Assembly: GCA_032251435.1 (NCBI GenBank)
Contig: JAVVEH010000011.1
Coordinates: 31,550-95,549, forward strand
Reading direction: 5' to 3'
From: JAVVEH01 sp032251435
GTDB taxonomy: Bacteria; Verrucomicrobiota; Lentisphaeria; Oligosphaerales; MVZH01
DNA length: 64,000 bases
Shown here: positions 16,949 through 24,973 of the stretch, one piece after another
Layout: every line of letters begins with the position of its first letter
Position numbering within the stretch: the stretch's first letter is position 1
The notes under the pieces: model-generated
Database searches by the model: none
Seen by the model: only the letters and a program-made list of their open reading frames with translations
Told to the model about the DNA's origin: nothing
Position numbers and translations under genes: made by a program

Positions 16949-17731
16949 TCACCCTTTAGGCGGCCGGGGAAAATTGCCGCTGAGAGCGCTCTGGATAATG
17001 GTTTTAATTTCGTTGGAGAAATCTTTTTTCAGCATCCATTTCAAGTAGCCCGGCTCATGGTCCGCCAGCTCTCTCAAGGTCATGCCGGCCTTTTGGCCAA
17101 AGGCGATAATCACTTCATCACCGGACCATTTGAGCTTGCCTTCTTTGTCCACATTGGCTGAATCTTCCGGGTTGCAGTAGTCGGCCAAGTCGCCGACGCT
17201 GTCAGGCAAGTCACCGTAATAGGCCATTTGCCCCTCCAGCACAGCCAACGTCGCTTCAACATCCGCCAACGCGGCGTGGGCGTCCTCATGAACTTTACCG
17301 CAGTACAATTCCAAGGCCGCGCTCAAGGTGCGCGGCTCGCGTTTATGAAAAATAATCTGGGCATCGACCACCTTGGTTCCCTGGTCGGGGAAAGCCACCC
17401 CCACCCGGCTGAACTCGGCCGCCAGCATCGGCAGATCAAAGCGCTGAATGCCGAATCCGCACAAATCAGCGCCCGTGAGAAACCGAAGCAGCTCGCCCGC
17501 CACCCCGTGAAAGGGAAGTTCATCCTCGACATCCTCATCACTGATGCCGTGAATCGTCTGGGACTCCAAGGGGATCGGACGCTCCGGATTCACCCGGCGA
17601 TCATAAATTTCCCGCCGACCGTCGGGAAATAATTTCACCGCGCCGACCTCAATAATCCGATCGTAGCGGTAATTCACGCCCGTGGATTCCAAATCCAAGA
17701 CAACTAATGGCCGAGTTAACTTCAAAAACAT
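16949..17731 (-). CDS. DEDDh 3'-5' exonuclease (DnaQ/exonuclease X-like)
   Basis: 260 residues. The nuclease domain (about 8-170) shows the DEDDh set: Asp13 and Glu15 in VLDLESTG, Asp99 in FGIQRFDLP, and His152/Asp157 in HAALADVEAT. These residues bind two metal ions for 3'-5' exonucleolysis, as in the polymerase III epsilon subunit and exonuclease X. The C-terminal ~60 residues (FGQKAGMTLRELADHEPGYLKWMLKKDF) match the small tail domain often attached to exonuclease X-type proteins. It is a cytoplasmic DNA or RNA trimming enzyme for replication, repair or turnover; which substrate cannot be said. It is transcribed alone, with hairpins downstream. Confidence 0.9.
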   Translation of the reverse strand: MFLKLTRPLVVLDLESTGVNYRYDRIIEVGAVKLFPDGRREIYDRRVNPERPIPLESQTIHGISDEDVEDELPFHGVAGELLRFLTGADLCGFGIQRFDLPMLAAEFSRVGVAFPDQGTKVVDAQIIFHKREPRTLSAALELYCGKVHEDAHAALADVEATLAVLEGQMAYYGDLPDSVGDLADYCNPEDSANVDKEGKLKWSGDEVIIAFGQKAGMTLRELADHEPGYLKWMLKKDFSNEIKTIIQSALSGNFPRPPKG

Positions 17732-17954
17732 ACGTGTTCCCGTCTGTGTGAAAAATAAATGACACCCCGTTCCGCCGAGCCATCGGCGACGGGGAATCCC
17801 GTTCGAGCGAAAACCCTCCGCTCACGGGGAACTATGCCCCGACTTATCCGGGATGCAAGGCGGCAGGAGACGTGAAGTGACGCCGAAAACCACAATTCAC
17901 TCGGAGACTCGTGTTGAATTAATGAACAACCGTGAGTCCGGACCATGCCGCGGA

Positions 17955-18716
17955 TTAACGCTTGCCAAAGACTTTCTTCAGCAAATCAGTTGTCCGGGCG
18001 ACAGGATCTTCACGAATCGCTTTTTCCTCATTGGCGATGGCGCTGAAAAGCCCGTCAAGCGCTTTATCCGTCGCGTATCCCTCCAAATCCAACGTCGGCT
18101 TTTTGGTGAATGGCAGCGCGGTGTAGCGGGTGACCAAGTCATTGTAGGCGCGGACAGCGCCCACCGACTCCAACTGGCCGCCGATAATCGGTGCGAACGC
18201 GCCGCGCAAATCATCGCTGGTCACCTTGCGGAAATACTCAGTCGCCGCGGTGTCACCACCCTGAAGAATGCTTTTCGCGTCATCGAAAGACATGTTCGTG
18301 ATCGCCTGCCAGAAAACCGGTTTCGCTTTCGCCACGGCCTTTTCCGCGCCAAGATTCATTTTATCCTCAAACCCGGTCACCAAACTGCCCAACCCCACTT
18401 TTCTCAGCGCGCTGGCGGCGCCGTCCAACTGCTCCGGCAGTGGAATCCGCAAAGACGGATTGTCAGTAAATCCGCCCGCCGCCGACAACTGGCTGACTGC
18501 GCTGTCCGTGCCCTTTTGCAGGGCCTCTTTCAAGCCGGCCACAATGGTGTTCACGCTCAACTCACCCGTCGAGTCCGAACTAAGCAGCCCCAGTGTCTCA
18601 GTAATGGGCAAAGACTCACATCCGAGCATGACCAGAGCCGCCGCCCCGGTCAAACACAGCGACCAGGCATGACCGCGCCGCCCGCTTTTATTCGACGTTG
18701 ACTTCCACGTTCTCAT
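17955..18716 (-). CDS. DUF4197 family lipoprotein
   Basis: 253 residues. A basic N-region and hydrophobic stretch end in a lipobox VMLGC (Cys around 33), so the mature protein is probably lipid-anchored. The remainder follows the DUF4197 pattern: a GLKEALQKGTDSAVSQLSAAGGF opening, DNPSLRIPLP, GFEDKMNLGAEKAVAKAKPVF and a TDKALDGLFSAIANEEKAIREDP ending. DUF4197 proteins are periplasmic-facing, all-helical and of unknown function. The gene is monocistronic here, divergent from nothing, with about 220 bp to the exonuclease gene that follows it on the same strand. Confidence 0.88.
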   Translation of the reverse strand: MRTWKSTSNKSGRRGHAWSLCLTGAAALVMLGCESLPITETLGLLSSDSTGELSVNTIVAGLKEALQKGTDSAVSQLSAAGGFTDNPSLRIPLPEQLDGAASALRKVGLGSLVTGFEDKMNLGAEKAVAKAKPVFWQAITNMSFDDAKSILQGGDTAATEYFRKVTSDDLRGAFAPIIGGQLESVGAVRAYNDLVTRYTALPFTKKPTLDLEGYATDKALDGLFSAIANEEKAIREDPVARTTDLLKKVFGKR

Positions 18717-18847
18717 GATAACGCTCCGGTGAAAATGATAATTCCGTCCGAAAACAATGTAACATACACCCGGTTTTTTTTATGCCAACCATATTCACCA
18801 GACCTCGCGCCTCAGCCGATGATCTTCACAGTTGAAGGGAATGACGC

Positions 18848-18876
18848 TTGACAACAGGCGCGACCAGAGTTACACT
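18848..18876 (+). promoter_or_regulatory. sigma-70-type promoter
   Basis: TTGACA (18848-18853) is a perfect -35 hexamer, separated by exactly 17 bp from TACACT (18871-18876), 4 of 6 to the -10 consensus. It points towards the gene at 19046 and would give a leader of roughly 160 nt that contains the hairpin at 18969-19005. Confidence 0.6.
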
Positions 18877-18965
18877 AGCTGCTGGTCAGGCAAACGACGC
18901 GTGTGGCGCCGAAAAAAAGAAGTCATGTCGCGCGTCCACACCGACGCGGCGCACACGAGTCCGCT

Positions 18966-19020
18966 GATGATGACAAGGGCTAGTGGAGGCTTGAAGCTTG
19001 TCATCGGTATTTGAGCAACT
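18966..19020 (+). repeat. hairpin repeat element in a gene leader, copy A
   Basis: GATGACAAG (18969-18977) and CTTGTCATC (18997-19005) form a perfect 9-bp stem with a 19-nt loop. The element shares GATGATGA, then GCTTGAAGC followed by (C/T)TGTC(A/G)TC, then TGAGCAA with 20492-20550. The stem is conserved in both copies despite base changes. It lies 26 bp before the next gene. Confidence 0.5.
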
Positions 19021-19045
19021 GTTTACGAATTCACTGGCGCCACGC

Positions 19046-20443
19046 ATGAACATCGCCTGTTTTTTTCTTTTTCTTTCCGTCTGCGTCATTCCTGAGCTTC
19101 GCGCCGCCAATCCGCCGCCTGCGCCGGCCGTCGCCACGGGAAGCCCATCCTCCGCGGGCCGTCTCGCCGGGGAAGCGGCCGCGGTCTCCCGGGACAGATT
19201 AAACCCGCCGACGGTTCCCTCCGCCAGCGGCGAGGCGGTTTTTCTTAATGATCTCACGATCCGCCTGTATGGTGAGAGCACTCACGTCAACCAAGTCCGT
19301 GTACTGCTGGGTCACTGCGCGCGGGAATTGGACAAAAGGCTGCCTAACCTTGCCGCTCGGAAGACCCGCTGGCTGTCGATATTTATTTTAAATCCCGGAA
19401 CCAAGCCGCCAGCGCTTCCACCGCTGGGGGAAACGATCATCATCCCCGTCAACTCAAGCGCCGACATGATTGTTTTCTCCTGCGCGCGGGGATTGCTCCG
19501 GCAACGGCTCGCGGCTCCGGACAAAACGCTCCGGTCTTTCGATTGGATCGCCGCCGCGGTCACCTTTGACCTGTCGCGCGCCCGGGATTCACGGGGCGGA
19601 ACAAGCCCCGATTACCGGGTCATTGAGACCGCGTTGGATCAAGGCGATCCGCCAACTCCCGGTGACCTGGCGGAATTTTCGATTTCGCCGGAATGGCCGC
19701 ACGCCTTCATCGTGTTCGCCACATGGAGTCACGCCTTTTATTCCTTGCTGGATCAAACCCCGGCGGGAAACATGTCGGCCCTCGTCCGGTTCACCCACCA
19801 CCTTGACAAAGGGGTGCCCCCGAAAGAAGCTTGGGACAAAACATGGCTGAGCCACGCGGTGAACAACCAGGCGGCGACTCAATGGCTGAGCGAGACCACG
19901 CGCGTTCTGATCAACCGCTATTCCACGCGTCAGCATGATGTCACGTCTTTAATGGACGACGTGAATGAGATTTTAGGCGTGGCGGTTCTTATTCCCGGAC
20001 CGGATGGCAAAATGGGATACAGGAAAATCGCCATCACCCGGTTGCGGGCCCAGTTTCCGGACATCCGGCTGGACACTGAAACGCTCAACACCAAAGAAGA
20101 AAAAATATTCGCCTTGTTAAAACGGGTTCCCTTATCCCTGCAATGGCCTCTGGCCAACTACATGGGCGCCCTCCAGGAACGGAAACAGGGATTGAGCTGG
20201 GAAAAATTCCTGCTCCGCCTGGAGAATGCGGAAAACGACTTGGAAGCCGCTCTGAAGCGATACCGCGGCGTCTTGTCACTTCTCGACGACATGGCGCCCC
20301 ACTACGGTGCCTCTGACAGCGCCCTTTTACCGGCCCTTCAAGTCTCGGCTGAACACGCCGCCAGAACCCGCTCACTGGCCCCGGGCATCACCCGTTTTCT
20401 GGACCGTTTCAGCGCCGGAGGGGCACCGGCGGCTTCTCCCTGA
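19046..20443 (+). CDS. secreted protein of unknown function
   Basis: 465 residues from ATG 19046, chosen because MNIACFFLFLSVCVIPELRA is a good signal peptide, with cleavage near Ala-Ala; the in-frame start at 18998 would bury it. After an Ala/Pro-rich linker (about 21-70) the protein has a metalloprotease-like layout (RLYGESTHVNQVRVLLGHCARELDKR, and WPHAFIVFATWSHAFYSLLDQTPAGNMSALVRFTHHLDKG), but no HExxH motif is visible, so I do not call a peptidase. The C-terminal third is helical. A good sigma-70 promoter and a hairpin-bearing leader precede it. No neighbour offers a functional clue. Confidence 0.72.
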   Translation: MNIACFFLFLSVCVIPELRAANPPPAPAVATGSPSSAGRLAGEAAAVSRDRLNPPTVPSASGEAVFLNDLTIRLYGESTHVNQVRVLLGHCARELDKRLPNLAARKTRWLSIFILNPGTKPPALPPLGETIIIPVNSSADMIVFSCARGLLRQRLAAPDKTLRSFDWIAAAVTFDLSRARDSRGGTSPDYRVIETALDQGDPPTPGDLAEFSISPEWPHAFIVFATWSHAFYSLLDQTPAGNMSALVRFTHHLDKGVPPKEAWDKTWLSHAVNNQAATQWLSETTRVLINRYSTRQHDVTSLMDDVNEILGVAVLIPGPDGKMGYRKIAITRLRAQFPDIRLDTETLNTKEEKIFALLKRVPLSLQWPLANYMGALQERKQGLSWEKFLLRLENAENDLEAALKRYRGVLSLLDDMAPHYGASDSALLPALQVSAEHAARTRSLAPGITRFLDRFSAGGAPAASP

Positions 20444-20491
20444 CCCAGGGCCGTCGTTCATAAAGCGACAGAACCTCCCGCCGCCCGGCAG

Positions 20492-20550
20492 GATGATGAG
20501 GCGACGCGTCGCTTGAAGCCTGTCGTCAACCCTAAATTACCTGAGCAAAC
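20492..20550 (+). repeat. hairpin repeat element, copy B
   Basis: GATGATGAGGC (20492-20502) can pair with GCCTGTCGTC (20518-20527) using two G-T pairs and one bulge, mirroring the stem of the copy at 18966. It sits about 90 bp before the acyltransferase start, again in the leader of a plus-strand gene. Confidence 0.45.
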
Positions 20551-20640
20551 CAGCGCGTCCCATGTTGACGGAAGCCGCCTGAAAAGCTATAGTCGGCCAC
20601 TGAATCATCTCATCGCATGTCACTTAATTTCAGGATTGTC

Positions 20641-21447
20641 ATGGAGACTTTTTTCGCACCGCCCGAATACCACACCCCGGCCGATGTCAAACCGCATTGG
20701 AAATTCCGTTTTCTGCCGGGCACAACCTTTTTGTTACTGAGCGACCTGGTGTTCGGCTTGATGCTGAAAACCCGGCGCAAGGCCTTGAATAACCAGCTGA
20801 CATCCGCGGACTTGTCCTCGATCTGCACCCAGTTCGCTCACCAGTGCGAACGCACTGGCGTGAAGATTCATATCACCGGATTGGACAATATCGCCACGGA
20901 CGCGTCCCCGTGCGTTTTTGTGGGCAATCATATGAGCACCTTGGAGACATTCTTGCTTCCCGGCATTGTGCATCCCTTCAAGCCGGTGACATTCGTGGTC
21001 AAGGAAAGCATCCTCAAACAGCGCCTGTTCGGCCCCATCATGAAATCCATGGATCCGATACCCGTCAACCGGCGGGATCCCAAAGCGGACTTGAAAAAGG
21101 TGCTGGATGAAGGGATAAAAACCCTTAAGCAAGGCACCTCTTTGATCATCTTTCCCCAGACGACCCGGACAGCCGTTTTTGATCCCAGTCTGTTTAACAC
21201 CCTCGGCGAAAAACTGGCGAAACGCGCGGGTGTCCCTATCGTGCCGGTCGCGGTGAAAACGGATTTTTGGAGTCCGGGAAAAGTGTTCAAAGAACTGGGA
21301 ACGATCGCGCCGGAAAAGGACATTCACATCTCGTTCGGGAAACCCATGGATTCGGCCATCAATCCGAAACAGCTTCATCAGGACATTATTGACACGATCG
21401 TTGAAAAATTGACCCGTTGGGGGGTCACGGTCGTCTCAACCCCGTGA
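20641..21447 (+). CDS. PlsC-like lysophospholipid acyltransferase with altered motifs
   Basis: 268 residues from ATG 20641, preferred over 20617 because AGGA lies 6 bp upstream. The fold is that of 1-acyl-glycerol-3-phosphate acyltransferases: a hydrophobic N-terminal segment, motif I at 96-102 (NHMSTLE), motif II near NRRDP, motif III at 171-176 (FPQTTR) and motif IV (VPIVPVAVKTDFW). In classical PlsC, motif I is NHxxxxD and motif III is FPEGTR. Here the catalytic Asp is replaced by Glu and the glycerophosphate-binding Glu-Gly by Gln-Thr, suggesting a distinct subfamily or another acyl acceptor. Expected at the inner face of the cytoplasmic membrane. Confidence 0.85.
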   Translation: METFFAPPEYHTPADVKPHWKFRFLPGTTFLLLSDLVFGLMLKTRRKALNNQLTSADLSSICTQFAHQCERTGVKIHITGLDNIATDASPCVFVGNHMSTLETFLLPGIVHPFKPVTFVVKESILKQRLFGPIMKSMDPIPVNRRDPKADLKKVLDEGIKTLKQGTSLIIFPQTTRTAVFDPSLFNTLGEKLAKRAGVPIVPVAVKTDFWSPGKVFKELGTIAPEKDIHISFGKPMDSAINPKQLHQDIIDTIVEKLTRWGVTVVSTP

Positions 21448-21500
21448 GCGCCGGTTTTGTTCGCCACTTCTCAACAGCAACCCATTAGTCTGAAGGTGAC

Positions 21501-21731
21501 ATGATGAAAAAATGGCTCGTGACCGCGGCCGCCCTCCTTCTTGTCAGTTGTGGAGGCGACAAGCAACCGTCTGAAGACGAAAAGACCTTTACTGAAGGAG
21601 TGGACAAAACGGTTGAGGATGTCACCGGCATCACGACGATTAAAGTTGGAAAGCGGACGCAAGACAAGCTGAAGGCGATTAACGACGACTACAACAAAAA
21701 AATGCAGGAAGTACTGGAGGAAAATGAATAA
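21501..21731 (+). CDS. small lipoprotein
   Basis: 76 residues. MMKKWLVTAAALLLVSCGGD is a textbook lipoprotein signal, with the lipobox Cys at 17. The short mature part is charged and helical (TEGVDKTVEDVTGIT, then KLKAINDDYNKKMQEVLEE, possibly a short coiled coil). It resembles many PVC small lipoproteins but I know no function. Its end overlaps the next gene (fumarase alpha) by 8 bp, so the two are translationally coupled. Confidence 0.8.
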   Translation: MMKKWLVTAAALLLVSCGGDKQPSEDEKTFTEGVDKTVEDVTGITTIKVGKRTQDKLKAINDDYNKKMQEVLEENE

Positions 21732-22620
21732 CGCCATGGTTCCGCGTCCCTCCGTGACAGCGCCTCCGGACACGTGGGTGGCCGCCCTGCATGACCTGCT
21801 GGTTCGAGCGTCCACCCGGCTGCCTGACGATGTCACCACAGCGTTGGAATGTGGTTTGGCGACTGAACAGCCGGGGAGCAACGCCGCCCGGGCTCTAAGC
21901 GCCATTTTGGCCAACGCCCGGCTCGCCCGGCAGTCATGCCGCCCCCTCTGCCAGGACACCGGGGCGATTATTTTTCACGTGGACGCCCCTGTCGGTGTCA
22001 GCCAGACCGCCTTTCGATCAGCCGTTGAAAAAGCGGTCATCCAAGCCACGGAGGAAGGTGTCCTGCGGCAGAATTGCGTGGACAGCTTAAGCGGCAAAAA
22101 TTCGGGTGACAATCTTGGCGCCGGCAATCCCGCGATTCATTGGCATGAGGATACGGGGAGCACTCTCCGCATGGCCGTCACACTCAAAGGCGGCGGATGC
22201 GAAAACGTCGGCGCGCAATACGCGTTGCCGGATAGCGGCTTGCACGCGGGCCGGGATCTGGAAGGTGTCCGCCGCTGCCTGCTGGACGCGGTGGTCAAGG
22301 CGCAAGGCAAGGGGTGCGCGCCCGGCATCCTGGGTGTCTGTATTGGCGGAGACCGGGCCAGTGGCTACGTGGAGTCCAAACGCCAGTTGCTCCGGCCCTT
22401 GACTGACACGAACCCCGTCCCGGAATTAGATAAACTGGAACAACGGATTCTCAAAGAAGCCAACACGCTGGGCATCGGTCCCATGGGATTTTCCGGGCGA
22501 ACCACCCTGCTCGGGGTGAAAATCGGCGCTCTGCACCGTGTGCCCGCGAGCTATTTTGTCAGTATGACCTACATGTGCTGGGCCTGCCGCCGCCAGACGG
22601 TGGAACTTGAGATATCATGA
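21724..22620 (+). CDS. fumarate hydratase class I / tartrate dehydratase alpha subunit
   Basis: 298 residues corresponding to the N-terminal (alpha) half of iron-sulfur fumarases (TtdA / FumA N-domain). The three [4Fe-4S] ligands are visible: Cys76 (LCQDTG), Cys159 (GGGCEN) and Cys206 (LGVCIGGD). GSTLRMAVTLKGGG and GIGPMGFSGRTTLLGVKIG are family blocks. The enzyme reversibly hydrates fumarate to malate (or dehydrates tartrate) and needs a separate beta subunit to be active; none is found in the window. The oxygen-sensitive cluster fits an anaerobic lifestyle. The start overlaps the small lipoprotein by 8 bp; ATG 21736 is an alternative start. Confidence 0.9.
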   Translation: MNNAMVPRPSVTAPPDTWVAALHDLLVRASTRLPDDVTTALECGLATEQPGSNAARALSAILANARLARQSCRPLCQDTGAIIFHVDAPVGVSQTAFRSAVEKAVIQATEEGVLRQNCVDSLSGKNSGDNLGAGNPAIHWHEDTGSTLRMAVTLKGGGCENVGAQYALPDSGLHAGRDLEGVRRCLLDAVVKAQGKGCAPGILGVCIGGDRASGYVESKRQLLRPLTDTNPVPELDKLEQRILKEANTLGIGPMGFSGRTTLLGVKIGALHRVPASYFVSMTYMCWACRRQTVELEIS

Positions 22621-22691
22621 CACGGATCTTTGATCTGACAGACATTTGGCCTCTCACCCGCGACAGCGGATAACCAAACGGACACCTCAGC

Positions 22692-24170
22692 ATGGCCGAC
22701 CAGACATTCGAGCAAATCAATCAAGCCGTCATTGGCGGAAACGCCCTGGTTTTTCTTCACACGCCGGAAGAAGGACGGGTGACCTCTCTTGTGCGGGCGG
22801 TCGCGGAACAACATGGCCGGACCGTCACCCGATGGAGTATTCTCGAGGGCCTGGAAGGCGACGACGGCGACAGCCGGGATCCGGTGACGGCGATCAAACG
22901 CGTTGAGACCCGGACCGAACCCGGCTTTTTCTTGTTTCACGACCTGCATTTTCATCTTGACAATCCCAAGGTCATCCGCGCCCTCCGCGAATGTTATCAA
23001 AACACCCGCGGCCACGGTGTCTTCATTTTTATCACCAGTCCCGAACTGGTCATGCCCGAAGCGCTGAAAAAAGACATCATGCTGATTGTCGTGCCGCCGC
23101 CGGACGAGGCGTCCATTTTAACCCAGGTCAAAACCATTGTCGACAACACGCCGGACATGACCATGGAAGCCCTGAAGTCGGGGGAACTGGTCACCGCTCT
23201 GAAAGGACTGACGGATAACGAGATCGGGCATGTGCTCAGCCGCGCCTTGGCCACCCCGGGGGCCTCATTTGAAACCATTTTGACGCATATCTTCCGGGAA
23301 AAGGAAATGATTGTCAAAAAATCCGGTTATTTGGAATACACCCCGCCAATCTTTAAACTGAGTGACATCGGCGGATTGGACAACCTGAAAGAATGGTTGA
23401 GCAAGCGCAAAAAAGTCTTTACCAAAGAAGCCCTGGACGCGGGAGTGGCCATGCCCAAGGGGCTCCTGGTCATGGGGGTCAGCGGCTGCGGAAAAAGTTT
23501 GGCTGTGAAAGTGATCTCCTCGTTATGGAACGTGCCCATATTCCGGCTGGACATGAACCTGGTCTTCTCCGGTCTTTACGGCAATCCGGAAGCGGCCTTC
23601 CGGGGGGCGTTAAACACCATTGAAACCGTCGCCCCCGCCGTCTTGTGGGTGGATGAGATCGAAAACAGCCTGGGGATGGAAGAAGGAGGATTGACCATTT
23701 CCTCCCATATTTTCTCCGCCTTTCTCACCTGGATGCAGGAAAAGCCGCCGATGATATTTATCGCCGCGACGGCCAATAAAATTAACGCGCTGCCCGCGGA
23801 GGTCATTCGAAAAGGCCGGTTTGATCAAGTGTTCTTTTGTGATTTGCCGACCGAAATTGAGCGTAAGGAGATCATCAACATCCACCTTAAACGCAACCAA
23901 GCTGACCCGGCGGACTTTGATCTTGGCTATTTGGCGATTATGACCGAGGGCTGGAATGGCGCGGAAATTGAAACCGCGGTCTCTTCCGCCCGGATTGAGG
24001 CTTTTTACGAAGACCGCCCCTTTACCATGGCGGACATCAGCGCGGTGTGCTCTAAAATTGTTCCACTTTCCCAAACCATGGAGGAACAAATTAAATACAT
24101 CCGCAGCTGGGCGTTCAGCCGGGCCACGCCCGCGTCAAAATACGGAAAAATGAAAAAGAAACTCGCCTGA
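22692..24170 (+). CDS. Ycf46-like AAA+ ATPase
   Basis: 492 residues. The N-terminal ~200 residues are the degenerate ATPase-like domain seen in the Ycf46 family. The C-terminal AAA+ module has Walker A MGVSGCGKS (261-269), Walker B VLWVDEIE (317-324), sensor 1 (AATAN) and an arginine-finger region RKGRFD. Ycf46-type proteins in cyanobacteria and plastids are linked to CO2/carbon regulation and stress; the role elsewhere is not established. It probably acts in the cytosol. It begins 71 bp after the fumarase gene and is followed after 14 bp by mreC, so it may be part of that transcript. Confidence 0.88.
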   Translation: MADQTFEQINQAVIGGNALVFLHTPEEGRVTSLVRAVAEQHGRTVTRWSILEGLEGDDGDSRDPVTAIKRVETRTEPGFFLFHDLHFHLDNPKVIRALRECYQNTRGHGVFIFITSPELVMPEALKKDIMLIVVPPPDEASILTQVKTIVDNTPDMTMEALKSGELVTALKGLTDNEIGHVLSRALATPGASFETILTHIFREKEMIVKKSGYLEYTPPIFKLSDIGGLDNLKEWLSKRKKVFTKEALDAGVAMPKGLLVMGVSGCGKSLAVKVISSLWNVPIFRLDMNLVFSGLYGNPEAAFRGALNTIETVAPAVLWVDEIENSLGMEEGGLTISSHIFSAFLTWMQEKPPMIFIAATANKINALPAEVIRKGRFDQVFFCDLPTEIERKEIINIHLKRNQADPADFDLGYLAIMTEGWNGAEIETAVSSARIEAFYEDRPFTMADISAVCSKIVPLSQTMEEQIKYIRSWAFSRATPASKYGKMKKKLA

Positions 24171-24184
24171 CGGGCCCAGACACG

Positions 24185-24961
24185 TTGTATAACCGAACCG
24201 CTAAATTGATTCTTTTTTTCATGGCCTGGGCCTTTTTGGCCGTGTCGCTTTGGCGATGGCCGCCGGCGAATGGCGCCGCGCACGCGGTTCTCCGCCCCTT
24301 CACGAGGCTGTTGTCTTCCCGTCTTCCCGCTCCCTTCCCGCCCCGAACGGACCCGGCTCAGGGCATGGACCGGATTGAACAGGCCCGGTTGCTGGCGGCG
24401 GAGGACAGGCTCAAACAACTGGAAAAGCATCTGGCCTTGCCGGAATCCTCCCACTGGCGGGTGATTCACGCGACGGTCACCGCGCGGGATCCTCTGGCGT
24501 GGGATACCGCCTTCCGGATTGGCAAGGGGAAAAAGCACGGGGTCAAAAAGGGAGCGGCGGTCGTCAGCGATGGCGCTGTGGTCGGCGTGGTGGCGACCGT
24601 TTTTCAGCACTCGTCTCAGGTAAGAACACTTTTGGCCGCCGACAGCCGACTGGGAGTGAAAACGGCCGGTAGCGGAAATGTGGGCATTCTAAAAGGGCAA
24701 GACAAGGAGCGGACGCTCTGTCTGATTGATTATCTTGACCGCGACCGGCCCTGTGTGATCGGAGAGGACGTGATCACCTCCGGATTAAGCGACACGGTTC
24801 CGGGGGGACTGCCAGTCGGCTCGCTTGTCCCTTGGAATGACCAGGAAGTCACGCATGTGGTCAATTCCACCTATGCCCGGGGGCGTGTTCGGGTCGCCGC
24901 TATCCGCGGAGATTTCCGCTACGTCAGAGTCATCACGACCGCGGCCGGGCCTGAAGAGTGA
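24185..24961 (+). CDS. mreC: rod shape-determining protein MreC
   Basis: 258 residues. A single N-terminal membrane helix (about 5-22) is followed by a short coiled coil (about 61-85, RLLAAEDRLKQLEKHLA) and the beta-barrel domain typical of MreC, with WDTAFRIGKGKKHGVKKGAAVV, GVVGVV-like DGAVVGVVATV and SDTVPGGLPVGSL. MreC links the MreB cytoskeleton to the peptidoglycan elongation machinery on the periplasmic side. The TTG start at 24185 is the only one that includes the membrane helix from its charged end; there is no clear ribosome binding site. mreB and mreD are not adjacent, and the next gene is convergent. Confidence 0.88.
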   Translation: MYNRTAKLILFFMAWAFLAVSLWRWPPANGAAHAVLRPFTRLLSSRLPAPFPPRTDPAQGMDRIEQARLLAAEDRLKQLEKHLALPESSHWRVIHATVTARDPLAWDTAFRIGKGKKHGVKKGAAVVSDGAVVGVVATVFQHSSQVRTLLAADSRLGVKTAGSGNVGILKGQDKERTLCLIDYLDRDRPCVIGEDVITSGLSDTVPGGLPVGSLVPWNDQEVTHVVNSTYARGRVRVAAIRGDFRYVRVITTAAGPEE

Positions 24962-24973
24962 CAGCCGTTCCGC

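Noticed and set aside
19046..20443. Metalloprotease assignment for the secreted protein
   Set aside because: The overall layout and FTHHLDKG segment hint at a peptidase, but there is no HExxH or other zinc motif.
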